Source: Haloterrigena salina JCM 13891
Lineage (GTDB): Archaea > Halobacteriota > Halobacteria > Halobacteriales > Natrialbaceae
DNA length: 55,236 bases
Reading direction: 5' to 3'
Assembly (NCBI RefSeq): GCF_000337495.1
Contig: NZ_AOIS01000003.1
Location: 1-55,236, forward strand
Both the position numbers and the translations under genes were made by a program. Every line of letters begins with the position of its first letter. The stretch's first letter is position 1. The notes below the pieces were generated by a model. The model made no database searches and was not told the origin of the DNA. It saw only the letters and a program-made list of their open reading frames with translations. Below are positions 26,004-34,900 of the stretch, one piece after another.

Positions 26004-26615
26004 TCACGCTTCGACGAGGAGATACTCCCGAACGTAGCGCTCGAAGGCGGCGCGGCTGTCCTCGAGGACCTCCTCGTCGTTGTTGGTGACGCGAAGCACC
26101 ATCGTTCCGAGGAAGACGTTCTGGAAGAGCGCCGCTGTTTGCTGGGGGTCGACCTCCTGGAACACGCCCTGTTCGATCCCCGACCGGATCGTATGTGCGA
26201 TGTGTTTTCGAATGAAGCGATCGCTCCGGGAGAAATACTCCCGATAATCGTCGTCGTGGGCCGCCTGTGATCGGAGTTCGACGACCGCCTGCGTGAACTC
26301 GGTCGACGTCGCGGCGTCGCCGAAGCCGAACGTTTGGTCAACGATTTCCTCGATGTGATCGTCCACGCCCCCGTTCTGGTACGCGGGGATCTGGCCCTCG
26401 ATCTCGTCCAGCATGAACTCGAGGAAATCGAGGAGGAGTTCGTCCTTACTGTCGTAGTGGTGGTACAGCAGCGACTTGCTCTTCGAGAACTCGTCGCCGA
26501 TCCGCTGGATCGTGAGATCACTGTATCCGTGTTTACAGAGTGCGGCGTACGTCGCGCTCATGATAGCGCCGCGAGTACCGCCCGGATTCTCGAGGAATTC
26601 TGGGAGTTGCGTCAT
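26004..26615 (-). CDS. TetR/AcrR-family transcriptional regulator
   Basis: This 203-residue protein has an N-terminal TetR DNA-binding domain with helix-turn-helix LTIQRIGDEFSKSKSLLYHH (about 34-53) followed by YDSKDELLL. The larger C-terminal alpha-helical domain (about 70-200) would bind a ligand and dimerise. The gene is divergent from the MMPL exporter, with two operator-like palindromes between them, so it likely represses both itself and the pump until a substrate binds. Its HTH differs from that of the frameshifted TetR at 22.5 kb, but the operator sequences are similar. Confidence 0.92.
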   Translation of the reverse strand: MTQLPEFLENPGGTRGAIMSATYAALCKHGYSDLTIQRIGDEFSKSKSLLYHHYDSKDELLLDFLEFMLDEIEGQIPAYQNGGVDDHIEEIVDQTFGFGDAATSTEFTQAVVELRSQAAHDDDYREYFSRSDRFIRKHIAHTIRSGIEQGVFQEVDPQQTAALFQNVFLGTMVLRVTNNDEEVLEDSRAAFERYVREYLLVEA

Positions 26616-26729
26616 CGTCCTCGCGTCCCGTCTTTCCCGTGCGTTTCGACGGCGGTCCGACGTCGATTCCGGGTCGATTCCGTAGTTCTCACCATACTGA
26701 CTGCCGGATACGACTACCAGCTATAAAAA

Positions 26730-26749
26730 TCGATTGAACGGTCAGTCCA
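26730..26749. promoter_or_regulatory. TetR-type operator proximal to tetR
   Basis: TCGATTGAACGGTCAGTCCA matches the pattern TTGACTGAAC-GNTCAGTCAA at most positions. It lies about 115 bases upstream of the tetR ATG, beside a TATA-like box (CTATAAAAAT, 26721-26730) that could serve either direction. Confidence 0.55.
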
Positions 26750-26822
26750 GACGGGTCGAGATGGATTTCTCTCAGACCCCTCTACCGGGACGAAATAGCC
26801 GAAGAGAAAAAGCATATAAGTA

Positions 26823-26842
26823 CCGATTGAATATTCAGTCAA
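26823..26842. promoter_or_regulatory. TetR-type operator at the MMPL promoter
   Basis: CCGATTGAATATTCAGTCAA is the best match to a 20-base palindrome (TTGACTGAATATTCAGTCAA, 17 of 20). It lies just downstream of a TATA-like CATATAAG (about 26812-26819) and directly before the ATG at 26846, covering the expected transcription start of a leaderless mRNA. Confidence 0.6.
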
Positions 26843-26845
26843 CAC

Positions 26846-26977
26846 ATGACAGCGAAACCGAAACGAACGGCCGGGATCACGACCGCTACCGGTCGGATCC
26901 GGGGGCGCTCCTCGCTCAGTAGCGAGTCGAGCGCACCGAACGAGGACGGAATACGAGGAGGGCTATCCGCCACATGA
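26846..26977 (+). CDS. Small basic leader protein coupled to the MMPL gene
   Basis: A 43-residue frame (MTAKPKRTAGITTATGRIRG, ending GGLSAT) starts about 30 bases after the TATA-like box, the usual leaderless position. It ends in the ATGA shared with the MMPL start codon. The peptide is basic and unlike the acidic proteome. It may be a true small protein, or a leader whose translation drives re-initiation at the transporter ATG. It could also be chance; the precise ATGA overlap is the main support. Confidence 0.35.
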   Translation: MTAKPKRTAGITTATGRIRGRSSLSSESSAPNEDGIRGGLSAT

Positions 26978-29664
26978 GTTGGATCGACACGGTCTCCGAT
27001 GCGGTCGCGGACTACAGTCGGCCCGTGATCGCCGTCATGCTCGTGCTCACGCTCGTCGTGGGTGCGGGCGCCGGAATGGTCGAGCAGTCCTCCGACCTCG
27101 ATGCGTTCCAGAGCGACAGCGAGGAAGCGCAGAAGATGGAGTACATCGAGGAGAACTTCTCGAGCGGTCAGGAGAACACGTCGGCCGCGCAAGTGATCGT
27201 TAGGGGTGAGAACGTCCTCACGCAGGAGGCGATGGTCGAGAATCTCCGATTGCAACAGTCGTTCCGCGAGAACGAGACGATCAACCGGACGCTCGCCGAC
27301 GAACAGCCGACGGTCGGCGTGGCGAATTTCGTCGCGCTCGCGTCGCTGTCCGAGGGTCAGCAGGCGGCACAAGCGGACGAGTCCGGTCAGCAACGGGCCA
27401 CACAGGAGGGCAACGCCGGCCAGCAACAGGGTGCACAGGCGAGTGCCGCGTCGCCGACGCTGCAACAGCAGATCGACGCCCTCGAGTCGATGAACGAGAC
27501 GGAGTACGAGCGGGCGCTCGGCGCCGTACTGAGCGAGGAGTCGTCCGACGAGATGAGCGGACTGGCGTTCATGCCGACGAGCTACGAGCCCGGCTCCTCG
27601 AGTGCGAACGCGACGATGCTGATGGTCACCCACCAGACCGACGGCGGTGGTGGCCAAGAAGGGACGGCATCCGATGCGGTCACTGACGCGCAACTGGCCA
27701 TGCAGTCCATCGCGAACGAGGACATCGAGGACGACAGTTCCGAGGTTATCGTCTTCGGGAGCGGAATCATGGGCGAGGAGATCGAGAACTCGATGGGCGA
27801 CAGCATTGCGATCGTCGGTCCCCTCGCGCTGCTGTTCGTCGTCATCGCGTTGCTGGTCGCGTACCGCGACCTGCTCGACATCGTCCTCGGTCTGGTCGGT
27901 ATCGGCGCCGTCCTCCTCTGGACGTTCGGGTTCATGGGCTGGGCGGGGATCGACTTCAACCAGATGTTCATCGCGGTGCCCGTCTTACTGATCGGGCTCT
28001 CGATCGACTACGCGATCCATATCTTCATGCGCCACCGCGAGCAGCGCCAGGCTGGCGGTGCGTACGGCGCGGACGACACCCGCGGATCGATGCGGACTGC
28101 TCTGGCCGGCGTCGGCGTAGCGCTCGTGTTGGTGACCGCGACGACGGCTATCGGCTTTCTCTCGAATCTCACGAGTCCGATCCCGCCGATACAGGAGTTC
28201 GGCATCGTAAGTGCGGTCGGGATTACGGCGGCTCTACTCGTCTTCGGCATTCTGATTCCGGCGCTCAAAATCGAACTCGACGAGTTCCTCGAGTCGCGGG
28301 GCATCGATCGGAAAAAGCGCGCGTTCGGGACGGGTGGCGGCCGATTCAGCCAGCTCCTGTCGATCGGATCGACGGCGGCGCGACGGATGCCGCTCGTCAT
28401 CATCCTCGTCGCGGTTCTCGTGAGCGCCGGCGGCGCGTACGGCGCGGCACAGGTCGACACCAGCTTCAACCAAGAGGACTTCATTGCAGAGGATCCGCCG
28501 GAGTGGACGGACAACCTCCCCGGTCCGATGGAGCCGGGCGACTACTCGATGAAGGAGAACCTCGAGTTCGTCAACCAGAACTTCGCCCGGGAGGACTCCC
28601 AGGCGCAGATCCTCGTCGAGGGGAACGTGACCGATCCGGAGACGTTACAGCGGCTGAAGGCGGCTGAGGGCGAGGCCGCCGAGAGCGACGTCGCAATCAC
28701 GCTCTCGAGCGGCGAGGCCGACGTCCAGAGTCCCCTCGGAACGATGCGACAGGTCGCCGCCGAGAACGAATCGTTCAACGCGACGTTCGCCGCGGCCGAC
28801 ACTAACGGCGACGGCGTGCCCGATCAGAACGTCGAGCAGGTGTACGACGAACTGTTCGCCACCGCGCCCGACGAAGCGGCCGGCGTCATCCATCGGACCG
28901 ACGAGGGTGACTACGAGGCCGTTCGGATGGTCATTTCGACGAGCGGCACCGCGTCCATGAGCGACGTCACGGACGAGATGCGAGCGATCGCGGACGACCT
29001 CGACGGGAACGGACTCGAGGCCACCGCAACCGGACAGACGATCACGTTCGACATCGTCCAAGACCAGCTGATGGACACGGTCATCGAGAGCCTGCTGATC
29101 ACGCTCGTGGCCGTCTTCGCCTTCCTGATGGTCGCCTACCGGATCACGAAGGGCAGCGCGACCCTCGGGGCGGTGACGCTCCTCCCGGTCGTGTTCAGCG
29201 TCTCGTGGATCCTCGGGACGATGTACTTGCTCGAGATCCCGTTCAACGTCATGACGGGGATGATCACGAGCCTCACCGTCGGCCTCGGGGTCGCCTACAG
29301 CATCCACATCAGCGAGCGCTACAGTCTGGAACTGGAGCGCACCGGCTCGGTCTGGGAAGCGATGTCCCGGACGGTCACCGGCACGGGCGGCGCGCTGTTG
29401 GGCAGCGCGGCGACGACCGTCGGCGGGTTCGGCGTCCTCGCCTTCGCCATCCTCCCGCCGCTCCAGCAGTTCGGGATCATCACCGGGCTGACGATCACGT
29501 ACGCGTTCCTCGCCAGCGTGATCGTCCTCCCGTCGCTGCTGGTGCTGTGGACGCGCTATCTCGGCCCCGACGTTTCCTTCGGCTCGCCGAGTAGTTCGCC
29601 CGCGCCCACGGCCAGCGACGGCGGGCGACCGGCCGACCAGCCGGAGGGAAGAACCGACGACTAA
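26974..29664 (+). CDS. MMPL/RND-superfamily exporter
   Basis: This 896-residue membrane protein is built of two repeats. Each has one helix, a large extracytoplasmic domain and five more helices: TM1 about 18-36, TM2-6 about 280-430, TM7 about 468-488, and TM8-12 about 700-860. Helices such as LLIGLSIDYAIHIFMRHREQ and TVGLGVAYSIHISERYSLEL carry the Asp or polar residues used for proton or ion coupling in MMPL/SSD transporters. The first external loop contains a Gln/Ala-rich stretch (SEGQQAAQADESGQQRAT). It should export lipids or hydrophobic compounds. Regulation by the divergent TetR is likely from the operators in front of it. The start overlaps the small leader frame by ATGA. Confidence 0.92.
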   Translation: MSWIDTVSDAVADYSRPVIAVMLVLTLVVGAGAGMVEQSSDLDAFQSDSEEAQKMEYIEENFSSGQENTSAAQVIVRGENVLTQEAMVENLRLQQSFRENETINRTLADEQPTVGVANFVALASLSEGQQAAQADESGQQRATQEGNAGQQQGAQASAASPTLQQQIDALESMNETEYERALGAVLSEESSDEMSGLAFMPTSYEPGSSSANATMLMVTHQTDGGGGQEGTASDAVTDAQLAMQSIANEDIEDDSSEVIVFGSGIMGEEIENSMGDSIAIVGPLALLFVVIALLVAYRDLLDIVLGLVGIGAVLLWTFGFMGWAGIDFNQMFIAVPVLLIGLSIDYAIHIFMRHREQRQAGGAYGADDTRGSMRTALAGVGVALVLVTATTAIGFLSNLTSPIPPIQEFGIVSAVGITAALLVFGILIPALKIELDEFLESRGIDRKKRAFGTGGGRFSQLLSIGSTAARRMPLVIILVAVLVSAGGAYGAAQVDTSFNQEDFIAEDPPEWTDNLPGPMEPGDYSMKENLEFVNQNFAREDSQAQILVEGNVTDPETLQRLKAAEGEAAESDVAITLSSGEADVQSPLGTMRQVAAENESFNATFAAADTNGDGVPDQNVEQVYDELFATAPDEAAGVIHRTDEGDYEAVRMVISTSGTASMSDVTDEMRAIADDLDGNGLEATATGQTITFDIVQDQLMDTVIESLLITLVAVFAFLMVAYRITKGSATLGAVTLLPVVFSVSWILGTMYLLEIPFNVMTGMITSLTVGLGVAYSIHISERYSLELERTGSVWEAMSRTVTGTGGALLGSAATTVGGFGVLAFAILPPLQQFGIITGLTITYAFLASVIVLPSLLVLWTRYLGPDVSFGSPSSSPAPTASDGGRPADQPEGRTDD

Positions 29665-29781
29665 TCTGGCGGGTACCCACCCTTCTCCCCGTCGCGGTAG
29701 CGGGGACGGTATCTGCAGGAGAAATTCGCACGTGCAACGCGTATCGACATCTTTGAACCGCTCGAGTACCTGGATCCGACT

Positions 29782-30843
29782 ATGAGCACCGGTATCGCTG
29801 TTCTCAACTTCGGCGAACCGTCGGAACCGGATCGAGACGCCGTCGTCGACTACCTCGAGCGGATCTTCCTCGCGAACATGGAAATCGAGGGCGAGACGAC
29901 GCCTGAGGCGGCCCGCGAACGAGCCCACTCGCTGGCGGAGCGTCGCGTCCCCGCGTTGATCGAGGAGTACGAAGCGATCGGCGGGTCGCCGCTGAACGCG
30001 CACGCCGAGACGCAGGCGGAGCGACTCGAGTCCGAACTCGTCGCCCGCGGCCACGACGTGACGACCTACAACGGGTTCCAGTTCACCGAGCCGTTCGTCG
30101 AGGACGCGGCGACCGCCGCGGCCGAAGACGGTGTGTCGAACTTCGTCGGATTGCCCCTCTACCCGCTCTGCGGACCGTCGACGACGGTACAGGCCCTTGA
30201 GGACCTCTCGGGTGCCGTCGACGATCTCGACTGGTCACCGGAGTACCACGAGATCACGGGCTGGCACACGCACTCGGCGTATCTGCGGCTGCGCGCCGAC
30301 GCGATCCGTAACACGCTCGAGCAAAACGGCCTCGAGTTGGGGACGGACACGCGACTCGTCTTCTCGGCCCACGGCACGCCGCAGTACTACCTCGAGGAGG
30401 GGAGCCGATACGCGCAGTACGTCGACGAGTACGCGGAGATCGTCAACCGAATGCTCGGCGACCCCGGCTACGAACTCGGCTACCAGAACCACGAGAACCG
30501 CGACGTCGAGTGGACGGAGCCCGACGTCGAGTCCATCGTCGAAACCCTCGACGCCGAGCGCGTCGTCGTCGATCCCGTCAGCTTCATGCACGAGCAAAGC
30601 GAGACGCTCTCCGAACTCGACCTCGAACTCCGCGAGGAAGCCGAGGAGCGGGGGCTCGGGTTCTTCCGCGTCCCAGTTCCCTACGACGACGAGCGCTTCA
30701 TCGAACTCCTGGCCGACCTCGTCGAGCCGTTCGTCGCCGACTTCGATCCGGAGTACTACGGCTTCCAGTCGTGTACCTGTCGGGACAGCCCGAACGCGAT
30801 GTGTCTCAATGCCCGCCGGAACGAACCGGCGCGAAACGAGTGA
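29782..30843 (+). CDS. hemH: Ferrochelatase
   Basis: This 353-residue protein has the type II chelatase fold of HemH/CpfC. The catalytic His is His197 in VFSAHGTPQYY and the conserved Glu is Glu274 in SFMHEQSETLSELD, corresponding to the metal-insertion pair of bacterial ferrochelatases. It inserts Fe2+ into protoporphyrin IX or coproporphyrin III. The C-terminus ends with CTCRDSPNAMCLNARR, three cysteines that could hold a [2Fe-2S] cluster, as in some bacterial and animal ferrochelatases. The gene is followed after eight bases by hemG on the same strand. Confidence 0.92.
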   Translation: MSTGIAVLNFGEPSEPDRDAVVDYLERIFLANMEIEGETTPEAARERAHSLAERRVPALIEEYEAIGGSPLNAHAETQAERLESELVARGHDVTTYNGFQFTEPFVEDAATAAAEDGVSNFVGLPLYPLCGPSTTVQALEDLSGAVDDLDWSPEYHEITGWHTHSAYLRLRADAIRNTLEQNGLELGTDTRLVFSAHGTPQYYLEEGSRYAQYVDEYAEIVNRMLGDPGYELGYQNHENRDVEWTEPDVESIVETLDAERVVVDPVSFMHEQSETLSELDLELREEAEERGLGFFRVPVPYDDERFIELLADLVEPFVADFDPEYYGFQSCTCRDSPNAMCLNARRNEPARNE

Positions 30844-30851
30844 GATCCGGG

Positions 30852-32123
30852 ATGCGCATCGGAATCGTCGGAGCGGGGATGACGGGGCTCGCGCTCACGC
30901 ACGCGCTCGCCGAGCGCGGGATCGACAGCGTTGCCTACGAGGCCACCGGCGAACCCGGCGGCGTCATCGACTCCCGCGTCGTCGACGGACGCGTCATCGA
31001 GGTCGGTCCACAGCGCCTGCGGCTCAGCGACCCGGTCGCGGAGCTGGTCGAGGCGGTCGGGTTGCGTCGAGAACTCGCCGCGGCCGACGACTCGCTCCCG
31101 CTGTACGTCTACAGCCGCGGGGCGCTTCGGCGCGTCCCTCGGTCGGCGACCGCGTTTCTCAAGACGGACCTCCTCTCGCCGACCGCGAAGCTTCGCGTGC
31201 TCGCGGAGCCGTTGACCGGGGACGCGACGCCGGACGAGTCCATCGCCGAGGTGTTCACGCGCAAGTTCGGACGGGAGGCCTACGAGAACCTCGCCGGACC
31301 GATCGTCGGCGGCACGTTCGGCTCCGATCCGGCCGAGATGCCCGCGCGGCACGCGCTCGAGTCGCTGTTCGAACTCGAGCAGCGACACGGAAACCTGCTC
31401 GTGCCCGCCGCCAAACGGCTCCTCGGCTCGAGCGAGACGCCGCCGCCGGTCTCGTTCGAGGGCGGACTGCAACGGCTCCCGAACGCGCTCGCGGACGCAC
31501 ACGACGACCGGGTCCGGTTCGAAACGCCGATCCGATCGATCCGCGAGGCGGGCGACGAGGTCGTCGTCACGGGAGCCGACGGCGACGTCGAACGATTCGA
31601 TCACGTCGTCGTAACGACGCCCGCGGGCGAGACGGCCGACCTGCTCCGGGAGAGCGTCCCGGAGGCGGCCGCTCTCGAGGAACTCACTTACAATCCGCTC
31701 GCGCTCGTGCATCTCGTCTCCGACGCCAACGCGGCCGGATTCGGCTATCAGGTTCGACGCGGCGAACCGCTGCGGACCCTCGGCGTCTCCTGGAACGCGA
31801 GCCTGTTCGACCGCGACGGCGTCTACACGGCCTTCCTCGGCGGGATGAACGACGCAGAACTCTGCGACAAGGCGGACGAGGAAATCGGTCAGATCGCGGC
31901 TCGAGAGTTCGAGCGCGTCCTCGGCGCCGAGGCCGACGCGTTGCACGTCGAGACGCTTCCCGCGGCGTTTCCGGCCTACGATTCGTCGTGGAGCGCGCTC
32001 GACCGCGTCGATCTCCCCGAGCGGATCCACCTCGCGACGAACTACACGTCCCGAATGGGGATCCCCTCGCGCGTTCGGGAGGCGAACGGTCTCGCGGAGA
32101 CGTTTGCGGACGAAGCCAGCTAG
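30852..32123 (+). CDS. hemG: Protoporphyrinogen/coproporphyrinogen oxidase (HemG/HemY type)
   Basis: This 423-residue FAD flavoprotein has an N-terminal dinucleotide fold (RIGIVGAGMTGLALTHALAE), the early EPGGVIDSR signature, and RKFGREAYENLAGPIVGGTF in the membrane/substrate domain. A C-terminal FAD segment, IHLATNYTSRMGIPSRVREA, closes the protein. It oxidises a porphyrinogen to porphyrin with O2. The family name hemG is used for archaeal and Gram-positive HemY/CgoX types alike. I start at ATG 30852, immediately before the Rossmann strand. Eight bases separate it from hemH, so they form one transcript. Confidence 0.9.
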   Translation: MRIGIVGAGMTGLALTHALAERGIDSVAYEATGEPGGVIDSRVVDGRVIEVGPQRLRLSDPVAELVEAVGLRRELAAADDSLPLYVYSRGALRRVPRSATAFLKTDLLSPTAKLRVLAEPLTGDATPDESIAEVFTRKFGREAYENLAGPIVGGTFGSDPAEMPARHALESLFELEQRHGNLLVPAAKRLLGSSETPPPVSFEGGLQRLPNALADAHDDRVRFETPIRSIREAGDEVVVTGADGDVERFDHVVVTTPAGETADLLRESVPEAAALEELTYNPLALVHLVSDANAAGFGYQVRRGEPLRTLGVSWNASLFDRDGVYTAFLGGMNDAELCDKADEEIGQIAAREFERVLGAEADALHVETLPAAFPAYDSSWSALDRVDLPERIHLATNYTSRMGIPSRVREANGLAETFADEAS

Positions 32124-32174
32124 GGTCGTCCGAACCCGGGTGGCCTCACCACCTTCGATCGGGAACGGACCGGG

Positions 32175-33188
32175 TTAGTTCCACTCCCAGTTTTTCGCGG
32201 TTTCGACGAACGCCGCGACCGACTCGATCGGCGTCTCCTTGCCGACGCCGTGGCCGAGGTTACAGATGTACCCGCGGGGGCCGGCGGCCTCGATCATCTG
32301 TGCGGTTCGGGACCGAACCGTTTCGGGATCGGCAAACAGCAGTGTCGGATCGAGGTTACCCTGCACCGGCGTCGTCCCGAGCTCCTCGCGCGCATTCTCC
32401 ATATCGACGGTCCAGTCCAGCGAGACGGCGTCGGCGCCGCCGGTTCGCAACTGCTCGAGCCGGCCGCCCATCCCGCGAACGAACAGTATCGTCGGCGCGT
32501 CGATCGCGGAGAGGATCTTACGATGCAGCGGGCGTACGTACTCCTCGTAGTCCGCCGGCGGGAGGACGCTCGCGTAGGTGTCGAACAGTTGGACGACGTC
32601 CGCGCCGTGGTCGACCTGCAGTCGGAGGTACTCCGCGACGACGTCGGCGAACCGCTCGAGCAGGTCCTCGAACGCGGCCGGCTGTTCGGCGCGGAACCGG
32701 CGGATCGCTCCGTTCTGGCGGTCGGCGCCGCCGGCCACGGCGTACGACGCGAGCGTGAACGGCCCGCCGGCGAATCCGATGACGGCGTCCGTCTCGGCGA
32801 CCGACGCGGACAACCGATCGAGCAGGTCGTAGACGAAGTCGAGTTCGGTCTCGACGTCGCGGTGGTCCGCCGGAACGTCGGCGGGTCCCTCGACCGGGTT
32901 CGGGACGACCGGACCGACGCCGGATTCGATGTGGTAGTCGAACCCGAGGGGCTCGAGGCACGTGAGAATATCCGAGAACATCACGACGCCGTCGACGTCG
33001 TACCGCTCGTAGGGCTGGAGCGTGATCGTTTCCGCGATCTCCGGCGTTTCGATGGCCTCGCGAAACGAGTGCTCGTTTCGGAGCTCCCGGTACTCCGGGA
33101 GGTGGCGTCCGGCCTGGCGCATCATCCAAACCGGCGGCCGTTCGGTGCGTTCGCCCCGCGCCGCTCGAACGAGGAGTGGTGTGGTCAT
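32175..33188 (-). CDS. hemE: Uroporphyrinogen decarboxylase
   Basis: This 337-residue TIM-barrel enzyme shows the family signatures PPVWMMRQAGRHLPEYRELR (about 18-37) and VIGFAGGPFTLASYAV (about 140). Further conserved residues are in LQVDHGADVVQLFDTYASVL and the late GYICNLGHGVGKETP. It decarboxylates the four acetates of uroporphyrinogen III to give coproporphyrinogen III. The start at ATG 33188 gives MTTPLLVRAARGERTERPPV, the usual N-terminus. It faces the hemH-hemG pair tail to tail with 51 bases between stops, a compact haem locus transcribed from both sides. Confidence 0.94.
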   Translation of the reverse strand: MTTPLLVRAARGERTERPPVWMMRQAGRHLPEYRELRNEHSFREAIETPEIAETITLQPYERYDVDGVVMFSDILTCLEPLGFDYHIESGVGPVVPNPVEGPADVPADHRDVETELDFVYDLLDRLSASVAETDAVIGFAGGPFTLASYAVAGGADRQNGAIRRFRAEQPAAFEDLLERFADVVAEYLRLQVDHGADVVQLFDTYASVLPPADYEEYVRPLHRKILSAIDAPTILFVRGMGGRLEQLRTGGADAVSLDWTVDMENAREELGTTPVQGNLDPTLLFADPETVRSRTAQMIEAAGPRGYICNLGHGVGKETPIESVAAFVETAKNWEWN

Positions 33189-33485
33189 ACTCGGACGTCG
33201 CCCACCGAGTAAAGAGTAGTTTCGGTTGCCACCCGCCGGTTCCAAGAGTGCTCGTCGCCGTCTCGCTCCGCGTCGACTACGGGCGACGATCCGTCGCGTG
33301 GTACGTGCCGACGAGCCGTCAGTACGGCGACCGCGCCGGATGGTCACCGCGACAGGCCCCGTCGATCTCCCACCGACAGGTCCGGTCGATGCTGGAGTGG
33401 AGCGAATCTGCTCTCTACCATAGTGAGCAGAACGGTCTCTTGGCAGATGACAGACTGGTTCGATCGATTTGACTTTCCGAATACT

Positions 33486-33525
33486 CACCCCATCATATGG
33501 GGGTGGTATTTTTGTAGTATTACAA
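33486..33525. promoter_or_regulatory. Two inverted repeats in the hemE-upstream region
   Basis: CACCCCAT-CAT-ATGGGGGTG (33486-33505) is a near-perfect hairpin. It is followed within seven bases by the perfect palindrome TTGTA-GTAT-TACAA (33512-33525). The rest of the 500-base gap between hemE and the next gene holds nothing recognisable. The repeats could be operators for the rightward gene or part of a terminator/attenuator. Confidence 0.35.
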
Positions 33526-33687
33526 GAATACCAGCGTAAACCAACCAGTAGAACATCTTATTCCCGTAGTTGTGTTTTCCCTACCTGTATGGATTCTTAT
33601 CGGACTCGAGATGCTACGCTCGAACTCGACTATCGTACCGAATCACGAGAAACGCACTTATCGTTCCGTCCCCTTTCGACGGTCACA

Positions 33688-34311
33688 ATGATGGCGACAA
33701 CGCACGTGCTCTGGGGGATGGCGCTCGCTCTCCCGGTCCTCGCGACCGCCCCGGAGTTCGCCCCGGCCAGCTTCGCGGCCGGACTCGTCGGCGGACTGCT
33801 CCCCGATCTCGATCTCTACGCCGGCCACCGGAAGACGCTCCACTATCCGATCTACGCGTCGCTCGCGACCGCGCCAGCGCTCGCGCTCGCACTCGCGGCG
33901 CCGTCGACGCTGACCGTCGGCCTCGCCGTCGCACTCGCCGCGTCGGCCCTCCACGCCGCCGCCGACGTCCTGGGCGGCGGCCTCGAGCTCCGACCGTGGC
34001 AGGAGGGCTCAGAGCGAGCGGTGTACAGTCACTATCACGGCCGCTGGATCCGACCCCGGCGGCTCGTCCGTTACGACGGCGCACCCGAGGATCTCGCGCT
34101 CGCCGCGGTCGTCGCGGCGCCACTCGTCGGAACGGGCGACGGGACCGTGACCGCCGTCACGGTCGCGTTCCTGTCGGTTTCGGCCGTCTACGTGCTGTTA
34201 CGAAAACCGCTCGCGACGCTCGCCGAGCGACTCGCCGGCCTCGTCCCGCAGCCGCTGTCACCGTACCTGCCCGAGCGCTATCGCGAGTCCGGCGCGTACT
34301 CGCGGCAGTAG
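33688..34311 (+). CDS. Membrane-bound metal-dependent hydrolase (YdjM/DUF457-like)
   Basis: This 207-residue protein starts MMATTHVLWGMALALPVLAT. It has an early His in TTHVLWG, the acidic/His motif GGLLPDLDLYAGHRKTLHYP, and several hydrophobic helices. These are hallmarks of the YdjM/LexA-regulated inner-membrane hydrolase family, in which conserved His and Asp residues bind metal. A cytosolic patch with YSHYHGRWIRPRRLVR follows. The physiological substrate is unknown. The ATG just before the conserved segment is preferred over far-upstream starts. Confidence 0.8.
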   Translation: MMATTHVLWGMALALPVLATAPEFAPASFAAGLVGGLLPDLDLYAGHRKTLHYPIYASLATAPALALALAAPSTLTVGLAVALAASALHAAADVLGGGLELRPWQEGSERAVYSHYHGRWIRPRRLVRYDGAPEDLALAAVVAAPLVGTGDGTVTAVTVAFLSVSAVYVLLRKPLATLAERLAGLVPQPLSPYLPERYRESGAYSRQ

Positions 34312-34420
34312 AGTAGTCGGAGACGCCCACGCTACTATCGGTCTGGTAGTCTCGGACGGTCGGATGGGTCACGGTCGGGCCGTCCACCGCCCTCGATGCC
34401 GACCGTCGTCCGAACCGTCG

Positions 34421-34771
34421 TCAACGACGGGAGCAATTCGCTTCGACGGCGGCGAGTACGTCTGCGATCAGCTTACAGCGATAGTATCTGACCGTCCCGG
34501 ATCGACTGTCGTACTCGATCACGTCCCCGTCCTCGAGCGCGGGCAAGTGGCGGTGGTGGAGTTCCATTTTCCAGGTCTCGGCGCTCATGTCGGTGTGCTC
34601 GTCGGCCAACGTGGAGACCAGTCGATCGACGTCCATCGAGTCGCGTTCCGACCGCTCGAGAACGGAAACGACGGTGCGTCGCCGGGCGTTCGACAGCAGT
34701 CGGAGCACGTTCCCTGCCGTACACGAACACACCTCGACGTCGTTTCGGTTGACGATTGGACACTCAGTCAT
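34421..34771 (-). CDS. DUF7344-type winged-helix protein
   Basis: This 116-residue protein has one winged-helix fold: NVLRLLSNARRRTVVSVLER, then a recognition region MSAETWKMELHHRHLPALED, and a wing DVIEYDSRSGTVRYYRC. This is the haloarchaeal DUF7344/HTH type, often found near stress, signalling or gas-vesicle genes. A Cys pair (CSCTAG) near residue 16 is unusual. It probably binds DNA; the target is unknown. It lies beside the Usp cluster, suggesting a local regulatory role. Confidence 0.75.
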   Translation of the reverse strand: MTECPIVNRNDVEVCSCTAGNVLRLLSNARRRTVVSVLERSERDSMDVDRLVSTLADEHTDMSAETWKMELHHRHLPALEDGDVIEYDSRSGTVRYYRCKLIADVLAAVEANCSRR

Positions 34772-34900
34772 CGTTTCTCTCGGATCGTCGTTCTATCGGA
34801 GCGGGCTAAAAGCCACATCGTGTTCCCAGCGACTGACATACTTCTCAGTATCGAACGGTCTCGAAAACGTGAATTGGAAGTCGATCGCCCCGCCAGACGA

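Noticed and set aside
28645-32758. Long frames antisense to the MMPL gene and shifted over the hem genes
   Set aside because: These are shadow frames rich in Arg and Ser without motifs; the real proteins have full family signatures in the other frames.
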